From positions 13,801 through 77,800 of the forward strand of contig NZ_CAJURR010000005.1 of the NCBI RefSeq assembly GCF_910589175.1: 64,000 bases of DNA. Direction: 5' to 3'. The notes beneath the pieces were generated by a model. It was given only the letters and a program-made list of their open reading frames with translations. It was not told the origin of the DNA and did no database searches. The position numbers were made by a program, and so were the translations under genes. This stretch comes from an uncultured Lactobacillus sp. GTDB taxonomy: Bacteria; Bacillota; Bacilli; Lactobacillales; Lactobacillaceae. Of the stretch, positions 19,089-28,396 are shown in pieces (the stretch's first letter is position 1; the number at the start of each line of letters is the position of its first letter).

Positions 19089-21359
19089 ATGAAATGGCAA
19101 CAAAGACAAGCAACTAATTTAGATCAAGAATTAATTAAGGATTATGGTTTAACTGATATTCAAGCTAAACTTTTTGCTTTAAGAGGGATAAATACTGCAG
19201 AAAAATTAGATTTTTGGTTAAATGCAGACGAAAATGATCTAGCTGATCCTTTTTTGATGCATGATATGGAAAAGACAATTGATCGAATTAATCAAGCAAT
19301 TGATAATGGTGAAAAGATAACCATCTATGGTGATTATGATGCGGATGGAATCACAGCAACTAGTATCATGATGGATACTTTGGAAATTTTGGGTGCCGAT
19401 GTTCATTTTTTTATTCCCGATAGATTTAAAGATGGTTATGGACCGAACATGACTCGCTATCAAGAGATAGTAGAAGATGGAACTAAGTTAATTATTACTG
19501 TTGACAATGGTGTAACTGGTGTAGAAGAAATAAAGTACGCTCAAGAACATGGTGTCGATGTGATTTTAACTGATCATCATACTTTTCAAGATCAAAAACC
19601 AGCAGCCTTCAGTACTGTTCACTGTAATTATCCTGGCCAGAAATATCCATTTGATGATTATTGTGGAGCAGGGGTTGCGTATACAATTTGCCGTGCATTA
19701 ATGCAAGATACAATGCCTGAGCTATTAGATTTGGCCATGATTGGAACAATTGGCGATATGGTAAAGGTTACTGGTGAAGGCCATATTATTGTAAAACGTG
19801 GTTTAGATATTCTGAATCAAACTGAACGACCAGGATTGCGCGCTTTGATTAAACAAGCGGGTCTAACTATGGGAGAAATTACGGCAACACATGTTGGCTT
19901 TAATATTGCACCTAGATTAAATGCTGTTGGACGTTTGGCAGATGCTAGTTTAGCCGTGGAATTACTTTTAAGTGATGATGAAGAACAAGCTGAAAAAATA
20001 GCCGCTAGGATTGAAGAATTAAATAATGAGAGAAAAGAACTTACAAGTAAAGTTTATGACGATTGTTTAGCTCAAGTTGAAAAGAATGGCTGGCAGCATC
20101 GAAATACTCTAGTTATTTATAATTCTGATTTTCATGAAGGTGTCTTAGGACTCGTAGCAAACAAAGTGGTCGAAAAGTTGCATAAACCTACTCTTGTCCT
20201 CACTAAGGATGAAGCAGGTGAATTAAAGGGATCTGGCCGATCAAGCGAAGGATTTAATTTGTTTAATGCTCTAGAGCCAATGAAGGATGATCTTTTAGAT
20301 AAATTTGGTGGTCATGATTTTGCCTGTGGTTTATCTTTAAAAGCCGACAAGCTTGAAGAATTACGAGTACGCTTTGAGGATAGCTTTAAACCAAGTACTG
20401 ATCTTGAGGTAAAAGATTTTGACTTTGAATTAAATTTAAAAGAAGTTACGCCTGATACGATAGCTGGGATTAATCTGGTTGGTCCATTTGGAACAGGTAA
20501 TCCTGAACCAATTTTTAGTATTAGTGAGCCCCATATTAAGAGTCTATTTAAAATGGGAAAAGATAAAAATCATGTAAAGTTTACAGCAGAAAAAAATGCG
20601 GGGAAGCTTACAATTGTTGGTTTTAACAAGGGATTTTTAAATCAAACATTACTTCCTTTTATTAAAGAACTTTACGTTACTCTTTCTCTTAATAGCTGGA
20701 AAAATATTTCGAATGTTCAAGGGATGCTAGCGGGGATTGAATATGGAGCTCCAAAATTAGCTGTTTTTGATCAAGTAATTGATATGCGGCAAGAAGACTA
20801 TGTGATGGGATTTGCTGATAAGTATTTGATTTTTGATAAAAAGATTATTCCGTGGGCTAGGAATGGATTAGGGATCCCAGAAGGAAAGATTAGTCTAGCA
20901 AAAGATTACAATGGAGATTCTGAAGTAGTAGCTTTATTAGATACGCCACGCAATCAAATGGAGTTAAATGTTGCTTTGGAGAAAAAGTATCAACAGCTTT
21001 ATTTACGCTTTTTATTTGATCAATTACCAATCAATACTTTGCCAAGTAGGGATGCTTTTGGTGCAACTTTAAAATATATCTATGCACATCCAAACTTAAG
21101 TATTGATGATTACCAGGCTGTATCTTCTTATCTTGGTTTAGATTATCAAGCTGTTTTATTTATTTTACGTGTATTTTTTGAATTGAATTTTGTCTCATTT
21201 ACTGATGGAAAAATTATCGGGAATAAGAATCCCGAAAGTAAAAAACTAACTGCTTCAAAATATTTTAATAGTATATCCTCTCAGATAAAATTTACTAATC
21301 AGTTAAGAACGATGCCATCAAATCAATTGATTAATTATGTTAAACAATATTTGAAGTGA
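19089..21359 (+). CDS. recJ: Single-stranded-DNA-specific exonuclease RecJ
   Basis: 756 residues. DHH phosphoesterase motifs: YGDYDADGITATSIM, TVDNGVTGVEE, LTDHHTF, and DHHA1 motif FGGHDFACGLSL. The C-terminal extension past residue 560 is of the Firmicute type. Acts in recombination repair and mismatch excision. The promoter is inferred at 19036-19044. Confidence 0.95.
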   Translation: MKWQQRQATNLDQELIKDYGLTDIQAKLFALRGINTAEKLDFWLNADENDLADPFLMHDMEKTIDRINQAIDNGEKITIYGDYDADGITATSIMMDTLEILGADVHFFIPDRFKDGYGPNMTRYQEIVEDGTKLIITVDNGVTGVEEIKYAQEHGVDVILTDHHTFQDQKPAAFSTVHCNYPGQKYPFDDYCGAGVAYTICRALMQDTMPELLDLAMIGTIGDMVKVTGEGHIIVKRGLDILNQTERPGLRALIKQAGLTMGEITATHVGFNIAPRLNAVGRLADASLAVELLLSDDEEQAEKIAARIEELNNERKELTSKVYDDCLAQVEKNGWQHRNTLVIYNSDFHEGVLGLVANKVVEKLHKPTLVLTKDEAGELKGSGRSSEGFNLFNALEPMKDDLLDKFGGHDFACGLSLKADKLEELRVRFEDSFKPSTDLEVKDFDFELNLKEVTPDTIAGINLVGPFGTGNPEPIFSISEPHIKSLFKMGKDKNHVKFTAEKNAGKLTIVGFNKGFLNQTLLPFIKELYVTLSLNSWKNISNVQGMLAGIEYGAPKLAVFDQVIDMRQEDYVMGFADKYLIFDKKIIPWARNGLGIPEGKISLAKDYNGDSEVVALLDTPRNQMELNVALEKKYQQLYLRFLFDQLPINTLPSRDAFGATLKYIYAHPNLSIDDYQAVSSYLGLDYQAVLFILRVFFELNFVSFTDGKIIGNKNPESKKLTASKYFNSISSQIKFTNQLRTMPSNQLINYVKQYLK

Positions 21360-21493
21360 TCATTACTAGTTATAAATTATTAAAAAGTTCGGTTTAAGCC
21401 TGATTTTAAAGCAAAAATTTGGTAAAATATACAAGTCAAAGACCGCTAGGTCTAATTTTTCAATGAGAGTCTAAAATGGAGGTTTCTCTTTAA

Positions 21494-22021
21494 ATGGCAA
21501 TTGATTTTAAAGAACACATTGCAAGTGTACAGGATTTTCCAAATAAGGGGATTGTCTTTCGCGATATCACCCCAATTTTGCAAGATGGGAAATTATATCG
21601 CGCTGCTACCCATGAATTAGCTGATTATGCTAAAAGTCGTGGAGCAGAAGTAATTGTTGGACCAGAAGCCCGTGGATTTATTGTTGGCTGTCCTGTTGCA
21701 ACAGAATTAGGAGTTGGTTTTGTACCAGCTCGTAAGCCTCATAAGTTGCCACGCGAAGTAGAAAGTGCTTCTTATGATTTAGAATATGGTTCTAATGTCT
21801 TAGAAATGCATAAAGATGCAATTAAGCCAGGTCAAAAAGTTGTAATCTGTGATGACTTGATGGCAACTGCTGGTACTCTTCACGCAACTAAGGAATTAAT
21901 CGAAAACTTAGGCGGAGAAGTAGTAGGGGCAGCATTTTATATTGAATTAACTGATCTTAAGGGAAGAGAACAATTCCCAGATTTAGACATATATTCTTTA
22001 GTAAAGTACAGTGATGCTTAA
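21494..22021 (+). CDS. apt: Adenine phosphoribosyltransferase
   Basis: Salvages adenine to AMP using PRPP. 175 residues; PRPP loop [16 protein letters not shown], and [14 protein letters not shown] and [11 protein letters not shown] typical of Apt. GGAGG lies 10 nt before the ATG. The leader has a small hairpin AGACC/GGTCT (21440-21453) followed by a T-run, too weak to call. recJ-apt neighbourhood is common in lactobacilli. Confidence 0.95.
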   Translation: MAIDFKEHIASVQDFPNKGIVFRDITPILQDGKLYRAATHELADYAKSRGAEVIVGPEARGFIVGCPVATELGVGFVPARKPHKLPREVESASYDLEYGSNVLEMHKDAIKPGQKVVICDDLMATAGTLHATKELIENLGGEVVGAAFYIELTDLKGREQFPDLDIYSLVKYSDA

Positions 22022-22027
22022 TGCTTG

Positions 22028-22057
22028 AACGGAACTCGATTGAGTTCCGTTTTCTTT
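22028..22057 (+). terminator. Terminator after apt
   Basis: AACGGAACTC / GAGTTCCGTT hairpin followed by TTCTTTT. Confidence 0.88.
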
Positions 22058-22145
22058 TGCTTATTTTTAATCTCTTTTGTATTAATTTAACAAAAAGCGC
22101 ATAATAGTTAATGTTTGTATGAAAGAGGGAGTGTTTTAGTTTTTT

Positions 22146-23654
22146 ATGAAAAAAGACAAATCAGTCAAAATTGGACTAAAGAGTCTAGTTTTGATGATCT
22201 TTTCAGCTATTTTTGGCTTTAGTAATTCTTTGACAGCCTATTATCAAATGGGTTATGCAAGTATTGTGTGGTATATCATAACCGCAATTTTATTCTTTTT
22301 ACCATCGGCTTTAATTTTTGCCGAATATGGTGCAGCTTTTAAAGGCGTTAAAGGCGGAATTTTTTCTTGGCTCAAAGGCTCAGTTAGTGAAAAAACAGCC
22401 TTTATCGGTACTTTTATTTGGTTAGCTGCTTGGGTAGTCTGGCTTGTATCATCGACACAATTTTTCTTAGTCTCGGTATCAACAGCAATCTCAGGTCATG
22501 ATACTACTCAAAGCTGGCACTTTTTAAATTTGACATCAACACAACTTTTAGGAATTTTAGAAGTAGTATTTTTAGTAGTCGTAACATTCTTTGCTGCTAA
22601 AGGTGTTGATAAGATTGCAGCTGTAAGTAACGTTGGAGGCTTTTTTACTTTAGCCATTACAATTGGTTTTACTTTGGTATCGATTTTAGTATTCTTTTTG
22701 AATCATGGAAAGTTAGCAGAACCTTTAACGGCTCAATCACTAGTTCATTCACCTAATCCTGCTTTTCAATCTCCAATTGCCGTTGTGTCTTTCATTGTTT
22801 ATGCTTTGTTTGCTTACGGGGGTCTAGAAACATCAGCTGGTGTGATTGATTCAGTAGATAAACCTGAAAAAACGTTTCCTAAGGCTTTAATTACTGCGAT
22901 GATTTGGATGACAGCTCTATATGTTTTAAATATTTTAATGTGTGGGGTAGCTGCTAATTGGAGCAGCCAATTAAGTGGTAAAAATGTTGATTTGGCTAAT
23001 GTTGAATATGTTTTAATTAACAATTTGGGAGTTGAAACTGGTAAAGCGATTGGACTTTCTCATTCCGCATCATTAGCTTTAGGATCGGCCTTTTCCCGTT
23101 TTGCTGGATTAGCTGACGTTTTGGCAGGAATTTCAGCAGCATTTTTAATGGTTTATTCACCTGTTAAGTCATTTATTGAAGGCTGTGATCCAAAACTTTT
23201 ACCTAAATCATTAGTTAAATTAAATCGACACGGAATGCCAGAGCGTTCAATGTGGCTTCAGGCTATTATTGTTAGTGTTATTATTTTATTTATTTCCTTT
23301 GGTGGTAACGCAGCAGGCCAATTCTATACTATTTTAATGGATATGATGAACGTTTCTTCATCTGCACCATATTTGTTCTTGATTGGTGCATATCCATTCT
23401 TTAAGATGAAAAAAGATATCGATCGTCCATTTATCTTTATTGAGGGTAAAAAGCGGGTATGGGCCGTAACAATTGTTGTTTGGCTTGTAGTAGCAGTAGG
23501 AATCGTCTTTACTTGTATTGAGCCATTATTTACTGGTGATTATGCAACTTCATTCTGGACTGCTATTGGACCAGTGGCATTTGGTATTATTGCTTGGATA
23601 TATTATTCATATCAAGAAAGAAAATCTGTTACTGTAATTGATGAAGAAGAATAA
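22146..23654 (+). CDS. yjeM: APC-superfamily amino-acid permease, YjeM / glutamate-GABA antiporter-like
   Basis: 502 residues with about 12 hydrophobic segments. The opening FGFSNSLTAYYQMGYASIVW and FALFAYGGLETSAGVIDSVD fit the glutamate:GABA antiporter branch (YjeM). Integral membrane; substrate not determinable from sequence. Its Shine-Dalgarno GAGGGAG is rather distant (about 14 nt). Monocistronic between terminators. Confidence 0.8.
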   Translation: MKKDKSVKIGLKSLVLMIFSAIFGFSNSLTAYYQMGYASIVWYIITAILFFLPSALIFAEYGAAFKGVKGGIFSWLKGSVSEKTAFIGTFIWLAAWVVWLVSSTQFFLVSVSTAISGHDTTQSWHFLNLTSTQLLGILEVVFLVVVTFFAAKGVDKIAAVSNVGGFFTLAITIGFTLVSILVFFLNHGKLAEPLTAQSLVHSPNPAFQSPIAVVSFIVYALFAYGGLETSAGVIDSVDKPEKTFPKALITAMIWMTALYVLNILMCGVAANWSSQLSGKNVDLANVEYVLINNLGVETGKAIGLSHSASLALGSAFSRFAGLADVLAGISAAFLMVYSPVKSFIEGCDPKLLPKSLVKLNRHGMPERSMWLQAIIVSVIILFISFGGNAAGQFYTILMDMMNVSSSAPYLFLIGAYPFFKMKKDIDRPFIFIEGKKRVWAVTIVVWLVVAVGIVFTCIEPLFTGDYATSFWTAIGPVAFGIIAWIYYSYQERKSVTVIDEEE

Positions 23655-23656
23655 AT

Positions 23657-23708
23657 AAGAAAAAGAGGCATACTCAACTAAAAAGCTAAGTATGTCTCTT
23701 TCTTTTTA
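23657..23708. terminator. Bidirectional terminator between permease and cls
   Basis: AAAGAGGCATACT / AGTATGTCTCTTT with A-rich and T-rich flanks on either side, serving the convergent genes. Confidence 0.8.
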
Positions 23709-25193
23709 TAAAATTGGTGATAGCAATCTTGAAAAGTATTGTTTAAATTTACGCCAATGAGATTGCTTTTCAAAGTATTCTTTTGTGAGTAAAGTTGACT
23801 CTTTTAAATCTTCTTCAAAAATTTCTTTTAATTCCTTGGTGAGAGCTGGACTATATGTAAATGCATTTACTTCAAAGTTTAATTGATAACTACGAAAATC
23901 TTGATTTGCGGATCCGACTGAAGCAATATTAGATCCACTAACAATAGTTTTCGCATGAATAAAGCCATTATCATATTTGTAAACTTTAACCCCTTGATTA
24001 ACTAGGTATTTTGCATAGTACTCAGTTGCCCGGTAGACAAAGGGATGATCGGGCATAGAAGGAATCATAATTCGTACATCAACTCCACTTTTTGCTGCAA
24101 TGATTAAAGCTTCTAAGATTGAATCACCCGGGATTAAGTAGGGAGTTTGAATGTAGACATAATTTTGTGCTTGAGCAATTATTTCTTCATAAGCTCGCCG
24201 AATACCAAAGTGACTATTATCTGGTCCCGATGAAACAATTTGCATTGGGACTAAGTCTTTAGATTGAACTACTTTTAATTCAAATGTTTCAATTAAGTGA
24301 TCAATATTATATTTTGGAAGATGAGATCTACGACAGCTGGTATTCCAATCCATTGCAAAACGAATTTCCATTAATAAAGCTGCTTGTCCTACTACGCGAA
24401 GGTGGGTATCACGCCAGTGTCCAAACTTTTTACTTCGATCAATGTATTGATTACCAATATTGAAGCCGCCAATATATCCAATTTCATTGTCGATAATTAC
24501 CAATTTTCTGTGTAAATGATAGTTAGCACGAGGAGTAGTAAAAAGACGGTTTCCAGCTGTTGAAATGAAAGGCTGTGCTTCTCCTCCTAACTGACGAAGT
24601 TTTTTAAAAAAAGATGGTCGTGTACCACGAGAGCCGCTTGCATCATATAAAACTCTAATTTTAACGCCCCGACTAGCTGCTTTTTCTAAAGCTTGTAAGA
24701 CTTGATTTCCTAATTGATCATCATAAAATGTATAAAATTCTACATTAATGCTTTTTTTTGCTTCCTCAATATTTTTTATAAGATTCGGAAATAAAACTTG
24801 TCCGTCGATAAAAGTCTCGACTTCGTTATTAAAAGTTAAAAGGGCATCATCGTTATTTAGATTCAGTTCTACTAAGCGTCTTGCACGTGGATTCTGGGAT
24901 TTACTAGGGAGTAAATCATGGATTCTTAAGAGCCTATTTTGTTCATTGAGAAAATGATCACGAATTTTTTTCTGTTCAGTTTCAATTGAGAAGATATCAT
25001 CGTGTGATAATTGCCGACCAGTAAATAAATATAAAACAAAACCAACATAAGGCAAGATAGACAAAATCAAGAGCCAGGCCCAAGTAGAAGCAATGTCACG
25101 ATGACTACGAAAAACAGTCCAAATTGCTAGCCCAACATTAATTAACCAAAGGATTTCGATTATCCTTCTAATTATGTCCCAAGTTAAAATCAT
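23706..25193 (-). CDS. cls: Cardiolipin synthase (phospholipase D family)
   Basis: 495 residues from the ATG at 25193, which has a GGGGG ribosome site; the frame extends upstream to 25349 but that stretch overlaps the start of thyA. Two N-terminal membrane helices are followed by two HKD motifs (HRKLVIIDNEIGYIGG and HAKTIVSGSNIASVGSANQD). Makes cardiolipin from phosphatidylglycerol in the membrane. Divergent from thyA. Confidence 0.94.
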   Translation of the reverse strand: MILTWDIIRRIIEILWLINVGLAIWTVFRSHRDIASTWAWLLILSILPYVGFVLYLFTGRQLSHDDIFSIETEQKKIRDHFLNEQNRLLRIHDLLPSKSQNPRARRLVELNLNNDDALLTFNNEVETFIDGQVLFPNLIKNIEEAKKSINVEFYTFYDDQLGNQVLQALEKAASRGVKIRVLYDASGSRGTRPSFFKKLRQLGGEAQPFISTAGNRLFTTPRANYHLHRKLVIIDNEIGYIGGFNIGNQYIDRSKKFGHWRDTHLRVVGQAALLMEIRFAMDWNTSCRRSHLPKYNIDHLIETFELKVVQSKDLVPMQIVSSGPDNSHFGIRRAYEEIIAQAQNYVYIQTPYLIPGDSILEALIIAAKSGVDVRIMIPSMPDHPFVYRATEYYAKYLVNQGVKVYKYDNGFIHAKTIVSGSNIASVGSANQDFRSYQLNFEVNAFTYSPALTKELKEIFEEDLKESTLLTKEYFEKQSHWRKFKQYFSRLLSPIL

Positions 25194-25327
25194 TAGAATT
25201 CCCCCAAAGTTTATAATATATAATTCTACCATATCAATGAATGCACAAAATGTAGTGTTTGTATTTACCAAGATACAAAATATATGGTATTTTAAGATGA
25301 AGACGCGGAATAGAAAGAAGAAATAAA

Positions 25328-26284
25328 ATGGCAACTTTAGAGCAACCATATTTAGATTTACTAAGTAAAATAATGAGTGAAGGGCATGACAAGGAAGATA
25401 GGACTGGTACAGGTACTAGAAGCTTGTTTGGAGCCCAAATGAGATTTGATTTAAATGATGGTTTTCCTATTTTAACTACTAAAAAAATACCTTTTGGACT
25501 TATTAAGAGCGAATTGTTATGGTTTTTACGAGGAGACACTAACATCCGTTTTTTGCTAGAACATAATAATCATATTTGGGATGAATGGGCCTTTAAAAAT
25601 TGGGTAGAGAGCAGTGAGTATCAGGGGCCAGATATGACTAATTTTGGTCTTAGAAGTCAAGAAGACCCAGAATTTAAAAAGATCTATCAAGAAGAAATGA
25701 AAAAATTTGATCAAAAAGTCCTAGCAGACCGGACTTTCGCAGAGAAGTATGGAAATTTAGGAGACGTTTATGGCGCCCAGTGGAGACATTGGCAGAAACG
25801 TGAAGGTGGCTTTATTGATCAAATTCAAAATGTAATTGATCAAATTAAGAAAACACCTTATTCTCGTCGCTTAATTGTTAGCGCATGGAATCCAGAAGAT
25901 GTACCAGCGTCTGCTTTACCTCCATGTCATGTCTTGTTTCAGTTTTATGTTAATGACGGGCGTTTAAGTCTACAGCTATATCAAAGATCAGGCGACATGT
26001 TTTTGGGTGTACCGTTTAATATTGCTAGTTATGCTTTACTAGTAAATTTAATCGCGCGTGAAACTGGTTTAAAGCCGGGTGAATTTATTCATACCTTAGG
26101 GGATGCTCATATTTATAAAAATCACTTTAACCAAGTTAAAGAATTATTGAATCGATCTGCATATGACGCTCCTATGCTTTGGCTAAATCCGGATAAAAAA
26201 TTAGTACAGGATTTTGAAATGAAAGATATCAAGTTAATTAATTACCGGCATCATGGCACTATTAAGGCGCCGGTAGCCGTTTAA
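25328..26284 (+). CDS. thyA: Thymidylate synthase
   Basis: dUMP to dTMP using methylene-tetrahydrofolate. 318 residues; catalytic Cys in [30 protein letters not shown], and [14 protein letters not shown]. The large insert around residues 90-140 is usual for the ThyA of lactobacilli. Upstream lies the inverted repeat TTTGTAT/ATACAAA (25258-25279). Operon with folA, 17 nt apart. Confidence 0.97.
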   Translation: MATLEQPYLDLLSKIMSEGHDKEDRTGTGTRSLFGAQMRFDLNDGFPILTTKKIPFGLIKSELLWFLRGDTNIRFLLEHNNHIWDEWAFKNWVESSEYQGPDMTNFGLRSQEDPEFKKIYQEEMKKFDQKVLADRTFAEKYGNLGDVYGAQWRHWQKREGGFIDQIQNVIDQIKKTPYSRRLIVSAWNPEDVPASALPPCHVLFQFYVNDGRLSLQLYQRSGDMFLGVPFNIASYALLVNLIARETGLKPGEFIHTLGDAHIYKNHFNQVKELLNRSAYDAPMLWLNPDKKLVQDFEMKDIKLINYRHHGTIKAPVAV

Positions 26285-26301
26285 ATGTTGAGGAAAGAAC
26301 A

Positions 26302-26805
26302 ATGATTAGATTTATTTGGGCAGAAGATGAAGATGGACGTATTGGTTACCAGGGTGCTTTGCCCTGGCATTTGCCCGCTGATTTAAAACATTTTAAAGAG
26401 CTGACTAGTAATCATATTATCGTTATGGGACGAAAAACATTTGATAGTTTTCCCGGATTACTTCCTAAAAGAAAACATATCATCCTTTCTACTAATCCAA
26501 TTTTACAACGTAGATATCAAGATAATTCAGAGGTTAAAGTTTTTTCACAAATTGAACAGTTGAAAAATTGGATCGAAGATCACACTGAAGAAACAATTGA
26601 TATTATTGGAGGTGCTGAAGTTTTTAAAGAATTTAAGGATGAAGTAGATGTTCTTGAAAAGACAAAAATTCACCATATATTTAAGTGTGATACATGGATG
26701 CCGGAACTAAAGTATGAAGACTTTAAATTAGTAAATTCCGAAAGTCATCATCCAAATGGAAATAATAAATTTGATTACGACTTTTTAGAGTATAAGAGAA
26801 TATAA
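26302..26805 (+). CDS. folA: Dihydrofolate reductase
   Basis: Regenerates tetrahydrofolate consumed by ThyA. 167 residues; MIRFIWAEDEDGRIGYQGALPW-type N-terminus, MGRKTFDSFPG and IIGGAEVFKEF cofactor motifs. Preceded by GAGGAAAG. Followed by a terminator. Confidence 0.95.
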   Translation: MIRFIWAEDEDGRIGYQGALPWHLPADLKHFKELTSNHIIVMGRKTFDSFPGLLPKRKHIILSTNPILQRRYQDNSEVKVFSQIEQLKNWIEDHTEETIDIIGGAEVFKEFKDEVDVLEKTKIHHIFKCDTWMPELKYEDFKLVNSESHHPNGNNKFDYDFLEYKRI

Positions 26806-26829
26806 AGAACTTCACTTATAAATATTTAG

Positions 26830-26875
26830 AAATGCTGATATTTATTACTTTTTTGTAATGGTATCAGCATTTTTA
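26830..26875 (+). terminator. Terminator after folA
   Basis: AAATGCTGATA / TATCAGCATTT, with an inner TTAC/GTAA pairing, followed by a T-run. Confidence 0.8.
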
Positions 26876-26882
26876 TGTATTT

Positions 26883-26959
26883 AGTTACCGGTAACAATTA
26901 ATCCTATATTGAAAGCATTTTTACTCTTGCTTAATATAAAATTATTGAAAGCGCTTAGT
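26883..26959 (+). promoter_or_regulatory. Regulated promoter of the sugar transporter
   Basis: A perfect 12-bp palindrome GTTACCGGTAAC (26883-26894) lies upstream of a promoter TTGAAA (26909-26914), 17-nt spacer, TAATAT (26932-26937). A cre-like box TGAAAGCGCTTAGT (26946-26959) lies just after the -10. This suggests a LacI-family or similar regulator plus carbon catabolite control; which proteins bind is inference. Confidence 0.5.
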
Positions 26960-26980
26960 TAAAAAGTGAGGGAGAAAATT

Positions 26981-28324
26981 ATGGATGAAAATAACAAAGT
27001 ATCTGGCTTACCAGAACTTGCAAAAAGTGTGATCTGGATGATTAATTTTGGGTCCTTAGGTATTCAAATTGCTTTTACTCTTGAAACATCACAAATGAGT
27101 CGAATTTTTCAAACCTTAGGAGCTGATCCAACTAAACTGGGATGGTTCTTTATTTTACCGCCTTTGGCTGGGTTAGTGGTACAGCCAGCTATTGGATCAT
27201 TCTCTGACAGAACTTGGGCTCCAAAACTTGGTGGAAGAAGATTACCTTACTTATTAATTGGGATGATCTTTGCAATGATTATGATGTTATTTTTACCAAA
27301 CATTGGGAGTTTAGGCTTAGGATATGGCTCTATTGAAGCATTAGTATTTGGAGCTATTGCAATTGCAATTTTAGATGTAGCAGCAAATATGGCTATGCAA
27401 CCATTTAAAATGATGATTGGTGATATGGTTAATGATGAGCAAAAATCATATGCATATGGTATCCAAAGTATGCTTTCAAATTCAGGTGCAGTAATTGCAG
27501 CATTTTTCCCATTTCTATTAACAGTTCTAGGAGTTGCTAATACTGCTAAAAAGGGTGTAGTACCTCAATCAGTTGTAATTTCATTTTATGTAGGAGCTAC
27601 AATACTTGTCATTACAAGTTTGTTAACCGTAACAAAAGTTCATGAATATGATCCAAAAACTTATGCTCGTTATCATGGTATTAAAGAAGAAGATAACAAA
27701 GAAGGCGGAAACTGGTTTGAGCTGTTAAAAAAGGCACCTAAAGTTTTCTGGCAAGTTTCATTAGTACAATTATTTTGTTGGTTTTCATTCCAATATTTAT
27801 CAACTTATGCTACAGGTGCAATTGCAGAAAATGTTTGGAAAGTAACAGATCCATCTTCGGCTGGTTATCAATTAGCCGGAAACTGGTTTGGGGTTTTAAC
27901 AGCTGTTCAATCAATTGCCGCAGTGATATGGTCATATGTTTTGGCAAAGGTGCCAAATAATCATCATAAGGTTGGATATGGTATTAGTTTATTATTAGGA
28001 GCAATAGGATATGGTTCCATCTTCTTTGTCCATTCTCAAAATATTTTGATTGTATCATTTATTTTAATTGGAATTTCTTGGGCAGCTATGAACACTTATC
28101 CACTAACTATGGTTTCTAATGCCTTATCCGGTAAACACATGGGGACGTATTTAGGTTTATTTAATTGTTCCATTTGCTTACCTCAAATAATTGCTTCATT
28201 ATTAAGTTTTATACTATTTCCACTAATGAAATATTCAATGCCAGCGATGATGTTGACTGCAGGAATTTCGGGTGTTTTAGCAGCAGTTTGTGTGCTGTTT
28301 ATTAAGGAAACATATCAAAACTAA
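26981..28324 (+). CDS. MFS disaccharide (maltose/sucrose-type) transporter, SLC45-like
   Basis: 447 residues from the ATG at 26981, after GTGAGGGAG; a GTG at 26966 is within that site. Twelve hydrophobic segments. GSFSDRTWAPKLGGRRLPY is the loop 2-3 motif of the SLC45/GPH-like sugar:H+ symporters, and the family's Glu/Gln-rich first helix (IQIAFTLETSQMSRIFQ) is present. Monocistronic, with no glycosidase next door; substrate maltose or sucrose by family resemblance only. Confidence 0.75.
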   Translation: MDENNKVSGLPELAKSVIWMINFGSLGIQIAFTLETSQMSRIFQTLGADPTKLGWFFILPPLAGLVVQPAIGSFSDRTWAPKLGGRRLPYLLIGMIFAMIMMLFLPNIGSLGLGYGSIEALVFGAIAIAILDVAANMAMQPFKMMIGDMVNDEQKSYAYGIQSMLSNSGAVIAAFFPFLLTVLGVANTAKKGVVPQSVVISFYVGATILVITSLLTVTKVHEYDPKTYARYHGIKEEDNKEGGNWFELLKKAPKVFWQVSLVQLFCWFSFQYLSTYATGAIAENVWKVTDPSSAGYQLAGNWFGVLTAVQSIAAVIWSYVLAKVPNNHHKVGYGISLLLGAIGYGSIFFVHSQNILIVSFILIGISWAAMNTYPLTMVSNALSGKHMGTYLGLFNCSICLPQIIASLLSFILFPLMKYSMPAMMLTAGISGVLAAVCVLFIKETYQN

Positions 28325-28332
28325 AGTTTATT

Positions 28333-28376
28333 AAAAATAGGTTACTCTGATAAACATATCAAAGTGACCTATTTTT
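28333..28376. terminator. Bidirectional terminator between transporter and P-type ATPase
   Basis: AAAAATAGGTTACT / AGTGACCTATTTTT stem with a 16-nt loop between convergent genes. Confidence 0.85.
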
Positions 28377-28396
28377 CTATGAATTAGTATATTTTA

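Noticed and set aside
21440..21460. Purine riboswitch or terminator before apt
   Set aside because: Only a 5-bp hairpin with a short T-run; no purine aptamer core is visible.
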